Positions 1 to 8,376 of a stretch of DNA of 53,110 nucleotides are shown here, piece after piece. The notes beneath the pieces are model-generated. The model worked only from the letters and a program-made list of their open reading frames with translations, was not told where the DNA came from and did not search any database. Each line of letters begins with the position of its first letter. Position 1 is the first letter of the stretch. The stretch lies in contig JBDTNQ010000015.1 of assembly GCA_039933635.1 (NCBI GenBank), positions 1 to 53,110 on the forward strand, given 5' to 3'. Source of the stretch: JBDTNQ01 sp039933635. Lineage in GTDB: Bacteria > Acidobacteriota > Vicinamibacteria > Vicinamibacterales > SCN-69-37. The position numbers were made by a program, and so were the translations under genes.

Positions 1-184
1 CGAGATTCGGCGTCTGTTCGCGGCCGTAGGACACGAAGTGACGCGCCTCCACCGGATCCAATACGGTCCGTTCGAACTGGGAGCGCTCGCAGCCGGGGCG
101 TGGCGTGACGCGACGAGGTCAGAGGAGGTCGCGGCCGAACGTCTTCAACCAGCGTTCCGCCGAGCGCCAACCGGGGCAAAGTGA
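1..184 (+). CDS. RsuA/RluB-family pseudouridine synthase, C-terminal fragment
   Basis: Only the last 60 or so codons are inside the window; the gene enters from the left edge, with base 1 the last base of a codon, and stops with TGA at 182-184. The readable residues include EIRRLFAAVGHEVTRLHRI followed by a GPF turn and a GAWRD segment. This matches the C-terminal signature of the RsuA/RluB/RluE group (family pattern: Q-I-R-R-M-F, G-H-V-L-R-L, R-G-P-L, L-G-L-G-W-R), which makes pseudouridine in rRNA. The catalytic Asp region lies outside the window, so the exact member cannot be set. The last 66 bases run antisense to the 3' end of the metalloprotease gene on the other strand. The family call rests on a short stretch but the match is specific. 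Confidence 0.75.
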   Translation, partial: EIRRLFAAVGHEVTRLHRIQYGPFELGALAAGAWRDATRSEEVAAERLQPAFRRAPTGAK

Positions 185-844
185 TTCCACTTCGCGCCAG
201 AACCGGCGCGAGTGATTCGGCTGTCGCAGGTGCGCGAGCTCGTGGAGCATGACGTAGTCGGCGACGTCGGGTGGCATCTGCAGGAGGCGCCAATTGAGCG
301 TGATGGCGCCGCGCCCGGAGCACGCGCCCCAGCGGGATCGTTGATTGCGAACGCGCACGCTCTCGGGCCGGAGTCCACGCGCCTCAGCGAGCGCGAGGCA
401 ACGCGCCGGCAGTTCACGAGCGGCTTCCGCGCGCCAGTGCCGCTCGAGCACGGCCCGAGGGTCCTCATCAACCGCGCATCTGAACCGCACCGCACCGACG
501 GCAATCATCGCGTCGTCCCGGACGAGCGTGACGAGCTCGCCGCGATAGCGGAGTTCGGTACCGTGGCCCCACTCGGTGCGCTGCCGGACGCGGCGCCACT
601 CGCTCCCCACCCACGCCGCCTCGCGCTCGACGAACGCCAGTCCCGCCGCAATCGAGGCGCCCCTGGGGACGGTCAGTCGCACCTCGCCCCCGGGCGTGAC
701 CCGTGCGACATATCGCCGGGCCCAGCGGTGGCGGGCGATGACGATGGACAACACGCGGCCGTCGATGGTGATGGTCCTGGGTCGCGGCGCGGCCGGCGGC
801 GCGGGCGCGGGCGCGGGCGCGGACCAGGGGAGACGCAGCTGCAC
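119..844 (-). CDS. YgjP-like (DUF45/M48-type) zinc metalloprotease
   Basis: This gene encodes a predicted cytosolic zinc metallopeptidase of the YgjP/WP0863 family (DUF45). The signature VMLHELAHLRQPNHSRRFW is present near the C-terminus: HELAH gives two zinc-binding histidines and the catalytic Glu, and the following NHSRRFW supplies the third histidine. Upstream, RNQRSRWGACS matches the family's conserved R-W-G-S-C-S block. I chose the GTG at 844 because family members commonly begin with M-Q-L-L-P, here VQLRLPW; an ATG at 925 in the same frame would add 27 residues that look like spacer. The N-terminus is then rich in Ala and Pro. With the GTG start the protein is 241 aa, close to the family size. 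It converges on the pseudouridine synthase gene with a 66-bp coding overlap. Substrate unknown. Confidence 0.85.
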   Translation of the reverse strand: MQLRLPWSAPAPAPAPPAAPRPRTITIDGRVLSIVIARHRWARRYVARVTPGGEVRLTVPRGASIAAGLAFVEREAAWVGSEWRRVRQRTEWGHGTELRYRGELVTLVRDDAMIAVGAVRFRCAVDEDPRAVLERHWRAEAARELPARCLALAEARGLRPESVRVRNQRSRWGACSGRGAITLNWRLLQMPPDVADYVMLHELAHLRQPNHSRRFWREVESLCPGWRSAERWLKTFGRDLL

Positions 845-965
845 GGGGCCATGGTACCAACATCCGCCGCCGTTCACCGCTTCCCATCCGCCATTCACCG
901 CCCAGCTTGTGATTGTTTGGAACAAACTATCAGGAACTCCCGTCTATTCGGCAAGTTCGGTTGAT

Positions 966-998
966 TACTTGGCACGTGGCAAGCAAGTAGTTACTTGC
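966..998. promoter_or_regulatory. Candidate TetR operator: three TACTTG half-sites
   Basis: Upstream of the TetR gene the hexamer TACTTG occurs at 966-971, inverted (CAAGTA) at 984-989, and again direct at 992-997. The last two form a perfect inverted repeat GCAAGTA-GT-TACTTGC (983-998). A CACGTG palindrome sits at 973-978 between the first two. Clustered dyad half-sites just before a tetR start are typical of autoregulatory operators. I see the repeats directly; binding is inference. No strong -35/-10 pair was identified. Confidence 0.5.
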
Positions 999-1031
999 AC
1001 ACAGAGCGGGCGTACAGGTAGGGTGTCAGGC

Positions 1032-1634
1032 ATGGACGTACGAGAAGCGCTGCTCGAGGCCGCGACGAAGGTCTTCGCGGAATTCGGGTTGCGGGGCGCG
1101 ACGACGCGGCGCATTGCGCAAGCCGCCGGGGTCAACGAGGTCACGCTCTTCAGACATTTCAAGAGCAAAGACGAGTTGTTCCAGGCGGCGCTCGAGACGT
1201 TCGCGCGACGCAGCCAGACCCGCGCGCTGCCGGACGTGCCCCTGCACCCGCGTCAAGAACTGCTCGAGTGGTGCCGCACGCAATACCGCGACCTCTACAA
1301 GCACCGGTCGCTCATTCGCAAGGCGATGGCGGAACAGGAAGAGCACCCGGCGCACTGCGCGCTGGGCATGGAAGCCTCGGTGCGCATCGCCGAGCAATTG
1401 TCGACCTACATCACCGCGCTCAGACAGGCCGGCCTCGCATCGGGTGATTGGGACGTCCGGGCGGCGACGAACATGCTCCTGGGCGCGATCTTCGCCGATG
1501 CAATGGGGCGCGACACGATGCCGGAGCGCTATCCCTACAACATGCGCGACGCGATCGAGCACTACGTGGATTTGTTGTTGAACGCGATTGGTGCGATGGC
1601 CCCCGCCAAGCCCGCACGAGGACGAACCGCATGA
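1032..1634 (+). CDS. TetR/AcrR-family transcriptional regulator of the efflux operon
   Basis: A 200-aa DNA-binding repressor of the TetR family. The N-terminal helix-turn-helix is clear: EALLEAATKVFAEFGLRGAT, then TTRRIAQAAGVNEVTLFRHF and KSKDELF, the usual order of helices 1-4. The C-terminal ligand-binding part is all-helical and diverged, as is normal for the family. I took the ATG at 1032; a GTG at 1023 in the same frame would add only three residues. The stop codon overlaps the start of the next gene (ATGA, 1631-1634), so it is the first gene of the tolC-adaptor-RND operon and most likely represses it. A cluster of TACTTG half-sites 34 to 66 bases upstream is a plausible operator. The inducer is unknown. 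Confidence 0.93.
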   Translation: MDVREALLEAATKVFAEFGLRGATTRRIAQAAGVNEVTLFRHFKSKDELFQAALETFARRSQTRALPDVPLHPRQELLEWCRTQYRDLYKHRSLIRKAMAEQEEHPAHCALGMEASVRIAEQLSTYITALRQAGLASGDWDVRAATNMLLGAIFADAMGRDTMPERYPYNMRDAIEHYVDLLLNAIGAMAPAKPARGRTA

Positions 1635-3085
1635 TGACGCTACGACGAGTGTTTCCGGTGGCCGGCCTGCTGCTGGCCGGCGTGACCAGCGTGGCCGCCG
1701 CGCAGACCCCGCTGACGCTGACCGAGGCGATTCGCCTCGCCACGGCCCACAGCGAGGCCCTCACCGTGTCGCATGCCGCCGAAGCGCGCGCCGACGCCGA
1801 CATTGCGCGCGTCCGGAGCCAGAAGCTGCCGCAGATCAACACGACGGCCTCCTATAGCCGGACCCTCGCATCCGAGTTCAGCGCCGCCGTCGACAACACC
1901 GGTCCGGTCTGTGCGCCGTTCGCCCCCGACCCGACCAGGTCGTTGATTGATCGCGTGGCGGAGATCGAACGCGCCGGCAGCTGCGGCTCCATCGGGCCGA
2001 CGTTCAATTTCGGGGACCTGCCGTTCGGCCGACGCAACATCTACCAGCTCGGCTTTTCGTTCGCGCAGGCCATTTACGCTGGCGGGAGGATCACGGCGCA
2101 GCAGCGGCAGGCCGATACCGCGCGCAAGGCGGCCACCCTCGCCACCTCGACGACCGAGGCGCAAGTCTCGCTCGATGTCACGCGCGCCTACTACGACGCC
2201 GCGCTGGCGGATCGCCTCGTCACTATTGCGGAGTCCACGTACACCCAGGCCGATGCCGCCCTCGAGCAGGCCCGCCTCTCGTTCAACGCCGGCCGCCAGC
2301 CCGAGTTCGAGCTGCTTCGTGCGCAGGTCGCGCGCGACATCCAGCGCCCGACGGTGATCCGTCGCCGGGCCGACCGCGACGTCGCCTATCTGCGCCTCCG
2401 CCAGTTACTCGAACTGCCGGCCGACGCGCCGCTCACGCTCGAGGCCGATCTCGAGAATGCCGCGCTCGCACCGCCGACTCCGTTCGCGGCCGTGCTCACC
2501 GACACGCGCGCGACCGCCATTGACGATCACCTCACCGTCCAGCAGTCGATCGCCGCGGTGTCCACCCGCGAGAGCGCCATCCGCATCGCGCACGCGGAGC
2601 GGCTACCCAGCATCAGCATCAGCTCCTCGCTGGCCAAGGTCGGCTACCCGAGCGATGGTGCCTTCCCCGGCCCGGACGACATCCGGACGAACTGGTCGCT
2701 CGCCGCCACCCTGCAGATGCCCCTGTTCACCGGCGGACGCCTGCAAGCCGGCGAAGCCTCCGCGCGCGCGGATCTCAGCGCGGCGCAAGCCCAACTCAAG
2801 CAGGCCCGCGAGCTCGCGGAGCTCGACGATGCGACGGCACGGCAGGATTTACTGGCGGCGCAGGCAGTCTGGGAAGCCAGCGCGAGCACGGTCGAACAGG
2901 CCCAGCGCGCCTACCAGATCGCGGATCTCCGGAACCGTGAAGGTCTCTCCACCCAGCTCGAACTGTCGGACTCGCGCCTGTCGCTGCAGGTCGCGCAAGC
3001 CACACGCGCGCAGGCCGCGCGCGATCTTCAGGTGGCCCGGGCGCGTGTCGCCCTGGCACCGTCTCTTCCCGCGGGGGCCCGATGA
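1631..3085 (+). CDS. TolC-family outer membrane efflux protein
   Basis: A 484-aa outer-membrane channel protein of the TolC/OEP family. It starts with a signal peptide (MMTLRRVFPVAGLLLAGV, Ala-X-Ala type cleavage near AAAQ) and continues with LTLTEAIRLATAHSEAL, the typical first OEP repeat. Two long helical OEP halves follow; the second ends with many Gln/Ala-rich coiled-coil heptads (residues about 390-475). It would form the trimeric exit duct for the RND pump encoded downstream. The start overlaps the TetR stop, and its own stop overlaps the adaptor start (ATGA at 3082-3085), which indicates translational coupling within one operon. A loop with two cysteines near residues 96-118 is unusual for TolC proteins and might form a disulfide. 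Substrates cannot be read from the sequence. Confidence 0.93.
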   Translation: MMTLRRVFPVAGLLLAGVTSVAAAQTPLTLTEAIRLATAHSEALTVSHAAEARADADIARVRSQKLPQINTTASYSRTLASEFSAAVDNTGPVCAPFAPDPTRSLIDRVAEIERAGSCGSIGPTFNFGDLPFGRRNIYQLGFSFAQAIYAGGRITAQQRQADTARKAATLATSTTEAQVSLDVTRAYYDAALADRLVTIAESTYTQADAALEQARLSFNAGRQPEFELLRAQVARDIQRPTVIRRRADRDVAYLRLRQLLELPADAPLTLEADLENAALAPPTPFAAVLTDTRATAIDDHLTVQQSIAAVSTRESAIRIAHAERLPSISISSSLAKVGYPSDGAFPGPDDIRTNWSLAATLQMPLFTGGRLQAGEASARADLSAAQAQLKQARELAELDDATARQDLLAAQAVWEASASTVEQAQRAYQIADLRNREGLSTQLELSDSRLSLQVAQATRAQAARDLQVARARVALAPSLPAGAR

Positions 3086-4215
3086 GCGTCCGCACCCATT
3101 CAGGAGCCGTTATGCGTCTGACCGTTCGACTCGGAGTGACATGCGCGCTGGCGCTTGGTGTCGGCCTGAGCGCCGCCGGATGCGGCACATCCAGTGCGCC
3201 GCCTCCGTCGGGCGCGGCGCCGCCACCAACCGTGAACCTCTCACCGCAGAACGTGGTGACGGTCACCGTCGGCACGCTCTCCTCGGGCCCCGTGGTCTCC
3301 GGACAGCTGACGCCGGCGCGCCAGGCATCGGTCCGCGCGGAAGTGGGCGGCTCGCTCGTGTCGCTCACCGTCGATCGCGGCGATGCAGTCGCCAGCGGCG
3401 CGCAGGTCGCGCGCGTGTCGTCGCGCGACCTCGAGGCCACCCGCGCATCGGCGGAAACGGCCGTGAAGTCCGCGGAGACGGCGCTGAGCGTGGCAAAGAG
3501 CGAGGCGCAACGCACCGACGCGCTCGTCAAAGGCGGCGCGCTCGCCGCACGCGATCTCGAGCAGGCCAACAACGCCGTGTCGATGGCCCAGGCGCAGTCC
3601 GCGGCGGCCCTGGCGCGGCTCCGCTCGGTCGAACAGCAGCTGGCTGACACGATCATCAAGGCACCCTTTGCCGGCGTCGTCAGCGAGCGCCCCGCCAGCA
3701 TCGGCGACGTGGTGGCGCCGGGCACCCCGATTCTGACGATCATCGACCCGTCCAGCATGCGGCTCGAAGCGCAGGTGCCCTCTGATCAGATTTCGCAGGT
3801 CAGGCGAGGCGCCACGGTGAAATTCACCATCCGCGGCGTGCCCGGTGAGGTGACCGGCACGGTTGACCGCATCAACCCGTCGGCAGATCCCGTCACGCGG
3901 CAGGTGTCGATCTTCGTCTCGCTCCGTAACACCGGCGGCAAGTTGATCTCCGGACTGTTCGCGGAGGGACGCGTCGAGAGCGCGACACACCAGGGCCTCG
4001 TGGCGCCGCTGGCGGCGCTCGACGAGACCGGTCCCAGACCGGTCGTGACGCGCATCCGCGATGGCAAGGCCGAAAAAGTCGAAGTCACGGTCGGCCTTCG
4101 CCAGGCGAATCCCGAACAGGCGGAGCTCACGTCGGGTGTCGCAGCGAACGACATGCTGATCGTCGGCTCGGCCAAGAACGTGGCCGCCGGGACGGCCATT
4201 GCGGTGGTCAAGTAG
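3082..4215 (+). CDS. RND efflux periplasmic adaptor lipoprotein (MFP/HlyD family)
   Basis: A 377-aa membrane-fusion protein that bridges the inner-membrane RND pump and the TolC-like channel. The N-terminus carries a lipoprotein signal with lipobox LSAAGC (Cys34), so it should be lipid-anchored and face the periplasm. The lipoyl half-motifs (VGGSLVSLTVDRGDAVASGA near residues 90-110 and IKAPFAGVVSERPASIGDVV near 190-210) flank a helical hairpin rich in Ala, Glu and Gln. A beta-barrel and membrane-proximal domain follow. The first ATG at 3082 overlaps the tolC stop; an alternative ATG at 3112 would give a shorter signal peptide. Domain order and length are as in AcrA/MexA relatives. A 48-bp gap separates it from the pump gene. 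Confidence 0.93.
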   Translation: MSVRTHSGAVMRLTVRLGVTCALALGVGLSAAGCGTSSAPPPSGAAPPPTVNLSPQNVVTVTVGTLSSGPVVSGQLTPARQASVRAEVGGSLVSLTVDRGDAVASGAQVARVSSRDLEATRASAETAVKSAETALSVAKSEAQRTDALVKGGALAARDLEQANNAVSMAQAQSAAALARLRSVEQQLADTIIKAPFAGVVSERPASIGDVVAPGTPILTIIDPSSMRLEAQVPSDQISQVRRGATVKFTIRGVPGEVTGTVDRINPSADPVTRQVSIFVSLRNTGGKLISGLFAEGRVESATHQGLVAPLAALDETGPRPVVTRIRDGKAEKVEVTVGLRQANPEQAELTSGVAANDMLIVGSAKNVAAGTAIAVVK

Positions 4216-4263
4216 GTCTTCGGCTCAAGGTCCCAGACGTAACGCTTCGAGAAGAGGCAGGCG

Positions 4264-7200
4264 ATGTTCATTTCTGATTTTGCGATTCGACGACCCGTCA
4301 TCACCGTTGTCGCCATGCTCGCGCTCGTCGTATTCGGCATGGTGTCGTACGTGTTGTTGCAGACCGACGAGTTTCCCGACGTCGCCATCCCCATCGTCGT
4401 CGTGGCCACGCCGTACCCCGGCGCCGCGCCGGACAACGTGGAGCGCGAGATCGTGGAGCCGATGGAAGAAGCGATTTCGGGCATCAGCGGCGTCAAGCGC
4501 GTGACGTCCAATGCCCTCGACGGCTTCGCGACGTCCGTCGTCGAATTCGACTTCGAGAAAGACCTGCGTGAGGCCACGCAGGAGATTCGCGACAAGATCA
4601 GCGAGATCCGCAACGATCTGCCGCCCGAGATGAAGGAGCCGGTCCTCACGCGCGTGAATCCGACCGACATGCCGATCGTCTCGATGGCGGTCGCGTCGGA
4701 CACGATGTCGGTCGGCGACTTGACCGTGCTGACCGATCCGGGCATCACGCGCCGGCTGCGCGCCATTCCCGGCGTGGGCGAGGTGAACATCGCGGGCGCG
4801 AACACGCGCGAGATGTCGGTGAATGTGCGGCCGGACGCGCTCATGGCCGCGCACGTGAGCGTGGGCGAAGTCGTCGGCGCCCTCTCCGCGCAGAACCTGG
4901 CGGCGCCGGTGGGGCGCCTCATTGGCGCCTACGACGAACGCACGATCCGCCTCGGCGGGCGCCTGGACACCGCCGAGGAATTCCGCTCCATCGTCGTCGC
5001 CACCCGCGAGGGCCGCGTGGTGCATCTTGGCGACGTGGCCGACATCAATATCGGCACCGAGGAAGCTCGCACGGCGGCGTCCTTCAACGGCAAGGAAGCC
5101 GTCGGCCTCGACGTCAAGAAGTCCAAGGGCTACAGCACGACGGCCGTCGCGGACACCGTCCTGGCGGAGATCGAGTCGATCAAGAAGACGCTGCCGCAGG
5201 GGGTCACCATCAGCGTGGTGCGCGACTCCGGGCGGCGCGTCACGAACTCGGTGTCGAACGTTCAGGGCGCGCTCATCGAGGGCGCGGCCCTGACAGTGCT
5301 GACCGTTTTCCTGTTCCTCAACTCCTGGCGGTCGACCGTCATCACCGGGCTGGCGCTGCCCGTCTCGGTCATCGCATCGTTCATGGTCGTGCTCGCGTTC
5401 GGCTTCACCTTGAACACGATGTCGCTGCTCGGTCTTTCGCTCGCCATCGGCATCCTCATAGACGATGCGATCGTGGTGCGCGAGAACATCGTGCGGCACG
5501 TGGAGATGGGCAAGGACCACTTCACGGCCGCGCACGACGGCACGTCGGAGATCGGTCTGGCCGTGGCTGCGACCACCTTCTCGATCGTCGTCGTGTTCGT
5601 ACCCGTCGGCTTCATGGGCGGCGTGGCACAGCAGTGGATGGCGCCGTTCGCGCTCACGATCGCGTGCTCGGTGCTCGTGTCCCTCTTCGTGTCGTTCTCG
5701 CTCGACCCCATGCTCTCGGCGTACTGGCCGGATCCGCACACACCGATGGCGCAGCGCAGCTTCCTGGCGCGCGGGCTGGGCCATTTCAACGACTGGTTCA
5801 ATCGCCAGGCCGATCGCTACAAGCGCGTGATCACCTGGGCGCTGGATCACCGGCTCGCGATGGCCGCGTTGGCCGTCGGCACGTTCGTCATCGCGATCGC
5901 GATGCCGGCCATGGGCTACCTGGGCGGCGAGTTCTTCCCGGTCGCTGACAACTCCGAGTTCTCGATTGCCATCGAAACGCCGCCTGGTTCGAACCTGGAT
6001 TACACAAAGGCCAAACTCGAGCGGGTCGCGGCGCTCGCGCGGACGATTCCCGGCGTGGACCACACGTACGGCACCGTTGGCGGCGCGTCGGGCGCGGTGG
6101 ACGAGGGCAATATCTACGTGGGCCTGATTCCCAAAGCGGAACGTGCGCAGAACCAGGAGGCAATCGCGCGCACGCTCCGGCGCCGATTCTCTGAAGTGGG
6201 CGGCGTGACCGCATCGATTCAGACGAGCGGGTTCGACAACCAGAAGCAGATTCAGGTGCAGCTGAGCGGCCGCGACACCGCGACGCTCGGCCGGCTCGCC
6301 GATCAGGCGCTGGCGCTCGTGCGCGCCGTACCAGGCGCCGTCGACGTCGGCCTGTCCACGCGCGGTCAGAAACCCGAACTGGACGTGCGAATCGATCGCG
6401 CGCTCGCGGGCTCGCTGGGCGTGCGCGTCGGCGACGTGGCGCAGACGCTGCGGCCCGCCTTCGCGGGCATCGACGCGGGCGACTGGGTGGATCCCACCGG
6501 GAAGACGCGCGACGTGACCGTGCGACTGGCGCCCTCAGATCGCGGCCGGACGGGCGACCTCGCCAACATCCCAATCCTCGTCAACGGTCCGACGGGCCCG
6601 GCCACGGTGCCGCTTCGGCAGATCGCGGAAATCCGCCCCTCGGTTGGTCCCTCGCGCATCGACCACCTGGATCGCGAACGCGTGATCACGGTGCAGGCCA
6701 ACACCGAAGGCCGGTCGCTCTCGACCGTGGTCGGCGACATCGAGACCGCCCTGAAGAAGCTGGACCTGCCCGAAGGCTACGCCATCACGCAGGGCGGACA
6801 AACGCGCGATCAGATCGAGGTGTTCACCCGCATCCTCGTGGCGCTCGCCGTCGCGGTGCTGCTGATGTACCTCGTGCTCGTCGTCCAGTTCGGCTCGTTC
6901 CTCGATCCGCTCGCGATCATGCTGTCTCTGCCGCTGTCCCTTATCGGCGTCGTGGGCGCGCTGATGCTGACAGGGGACACGTTGAACATCATGAGCCTCA
7001 TCGGCGTGATTCTGCTGATGGGCATCGTGGCCAAGAACGCCATCCTTCTGATCGACTTCGCGAAGTGGTCCGAGGAGAAGGGCATGCCGCGTCACGAGGC
7101 CATCGTCGAAGCCGGCCGCGCACGCCTGCGACCGATTCTGATGACGACCTTCGCGCTGATCGCTGGGATGATCCCGGTCGCCCTGGGCGAAGGCGAGGGC

Positions 7201-7389
7201 GCCGACTTCCGCGCGCCATTGGGACGCGCGATCATCGGCGGCGTCATCACGTCGACGCTGCTGACGCTGCTCGTGATTCCGACGTTCTACGACATCCTGG
7301 CCGGCGCGCGCGACCGCATGCGGCGGCTGTTCGGGCGGGATACCAAGAAGAAGGAACCGCATCCGGCCCCGGTGCGGCTGGCGAGCTAG
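4264..7389 (+). CDS. RND-family efflux pump permease (HAE1/AcrB-like)
   Basis: A 1041-aa inner-membrane proton-driven drug or small-molecule exporter. It shows the standard RND layout: TM1, a large periplasmic loop, TM2-TM6, a second large loop, then TM8-TM12. It opens with MFISDFAIRRPVITVV. The proton-relay residues are in place: Asp400-Asp401 in the segment IGILIDDAIVVREN (equivalent to AcrB D407/D408) and Lys924 in GIVAKNAILL (equivalent to K940). The start is supported by a purine-rich GAGAAGAGG shortly upstream. It is the last gene of the tetR-tolC-adaptor operon. The family assignment to HAE1-type (hydrophobic and amphiphilic compounds) rather than heavy-metal pumps follows from the sequence style; the substrate is not known. 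Confidence 0.95.
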   Translation: MFISDFAIRRPVITVVAMLALVVFGMVSYVLLQTDEFPDVAIPIVVVATPYPGAAPDNVEREIVEPMEEAISGISGVKRVTSNALDGFATSVVEFDFEKDLREATQEIRDKISEIRNDLPPEMKEPVLTRVNPTDMPIVSMAVASDTMSVGDLTVLTDPGITRRLRAIPGVGEVNIAGANTREMSVNVRPDALMAAHVSVGEVVGALSAQNLAAPVGRLIGAYDERTIRLGGRLDTAEEFRSIVVATREGRVVHLGDVADINIGTEEARTAASFNGKEAVGLDVKKSKGYSTTAVADTVLAEIESIKKTLPQGVTISVVRDSGRRVTNSVSNVQGALIEGAALTVLTVFLFLNSWRSTVITGLALPVSVIASFMVVLAFGFTLNTMSLLGLSLAIGILIDDAIVVRENIVRHVEMGKDHFTAAHDGTSEIGLAVAATTFSIVVVFVPVGFMGGVAQQWMAPFALTIACSVLVSLFVSFSLDPMLSAYWPDPHTPMAQRSFLARGLGHFNDWFNRQADRYKRVITWALDHRLAMAALAVGTFVIAIAMPAMGYLGGEFFPVADNSEFSIAIETPPGSNLDYTKAKLERVAALARTIPGVDHTYGTVGGASGAVDEGNIYVGLIPKAERAQNQEAIARTLRRRFSEVGGVTASIQTSGFDNQKQIQVQLSGRDTATLGRLADQALALVRAVPGAVDVGLSTRGQKPELDVRIDRALAGSLGVRVGDVAQTLRPAFAGIDAGDWVDPTGKTRDVTVRLAPSDRGRTGDLANIPILVNGPTGPATVPLRQIAEIRPSVGPSRIDHLDRERVITVQANTEGRSLSTVVGDIETALKKLDLPEGYAITQGGQTRDQIEVFTRILVALAVAVLLMYLVLVVQFGSFLDPLAIMLSLPLSLIGVVGALMLTGDTLNIMSLIGVILLMGIVAKNAILLIDFAKWSEEKGMPRHEAIVEAGRARLRPILMTTFALIAGMIPVALGEGEGADFRAPLGRAIIGGVITSTLLTLLVIPTFYDILAGARDRMRRLFGRDTKKKEPHPAPVRLAS

Positions 7390-7409
7390 AGCGCACCGAC
7401 GCGGACGCG

Positions 7410-7626
7410 CTCGGAGGGCCCTGGTGGCCACGTCTCCGGCCTCCCGGAGCTGGGGCTCGAAACGGCCACCTTCGTGCACTCGGATTGCGCCCTGCCGCTG
7501 ACCCGCCACTCCGCAATGGGCGGAGATGGCGGGTGCACTCCTCGCTCCCTACGGCGCCGTTTCAGTCTGACGCCCATCGCCCCACTCCGCAGTCGGCCGG
7601 AGCCGTGGCCACCAGCGCCCTCCGAG
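7410..7626. repeat. Large imperfect inverted repeat between convergent genes
   Basis: The 324-bp gap between the RND gene and the next gene on the minus strand holds a 217-bp imperfect palindrome. The outer arms, 7410-7441 and 7595-7626, pair over 32 bp with two mismatches (arm start CTCGGAGGGC). Shorter paired blocks lie inside: GAAACGGC at 7459-7466 with GCCGTTTC at 7556-7563, and a central hairpin CCCGCCACTCCGC (7502-7514) with its near complement (7520-7533). No open frame here looks like a gene. It may be a non-autonomous mobile element of MITE type or a long REP-like element, and could also end transcription from both sides. No flanking target duplication was recognised. Confidence 0.7.
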
Positions 7627-7713
7627 TCGTATCACGCGCGTCAGGCCACTCCGAGGGCGACGCGTGCCCGCATCGGGATCGTAAGCGGACGGTCAGCCAG
7701 CCGAAGCCGCAGC

Positions 7714-8211
7714 TCAGAAATCCACGCTGACGGTCACGCCTCTGCGATGCGCGGCCACCATTGGATTGACGCGAACGATCGCGCCCTTGAAGGCGACCTG
7801 GGCAGATGCGGGATAGTGCTTGAAGTGACGATCGATCAGGGCGCCGACAACGGCTCCGCCAGCGCCCCAGATCGGAACGATAACCAGCCCATAGACGTTC
7901 ATGCAGTCACCGCGTTCAGAGCTGTGCCTGCAGGCTATTGGATCGCTAAGACCTCCGGCCGCGAATCCGACCACAAGTCCAATCCAGATACCATTCGCAA
8001 GACCGTCTGCGCGCGGCTTTTCGCGGCTCAACGTCACCGTGTTGGATCGCTCCGCCCATAGCTGCGTCGACTCAGTGAGCAGGTGTGAGGAGGCTGCGAG
8101 GTCGATCTGGGTCGAGAGAGTTGCGACCTCTGGCGATGGAGTCTGAACGGACTGGGCGGCAGCCGGGCTGGCCGCAACGCAGAGCACGACGATGGCGCAG
8201 ACGGCCCGCAT
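7714..8211 (-). CDS. Predicted exported protein with glycine-rich helices, unknown function
   Basis: A 165-aa protein I do not recognise. It starts with a clear signal peptide (MRAVCAIVVLCVAASPAAA, cleavage after AAAQ likely). Residues about 73-87 and 107-128 are hydrophobic and glycine-rich (GIWIGLVVGFAAGGL and a second GAGGAVVGA stretch), as in glycine-zipper membrane proteins. Two cysteines lie between them and could form a disulfide. The C-terminus VSVDF ends in Phe, as outer-membrane proteins often do, but the protein is too helical and short for a porin. I chose the ATG at 8211 because AGAGGTG precedes it at good spacing; a GTG two codons upstream is less likely. It follows the PP2C phosphatase gene on the same strand only by position (8377 lies upstream), with a 165-bp gap. 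Confidence 0.7.
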   Translation of the reverse strand: MRAVCAIVVLCVAASPAAAQSVQTPSPEVATLSTQIDLAASSHLLTESTQLWAERSNTVTLSREKPRADGLANGIWIGLVVGFAAGGLSDPIACRHSSERGDCMNVYGLVIVPIWGAGGAVVGALIDRHFKHYPASAQVAFKGAIVRVNPMVAAHRRGVTVSVDF

Positions 8212-8376
8212 AGACACCTCTGCGCATCGAAGTCAGCAAGACCGAGGCCAGCCGTCTCCACGAGGAGGGAACGGGGTCCCCAACTATGTCACGAGCGTGT
8301 CGCGAGCTATTTCCCGACTCGTATCCGTGAAAACCCGATTTGGCCAGGAGTGCGGCTGTGACGTGAACCGGGGACG

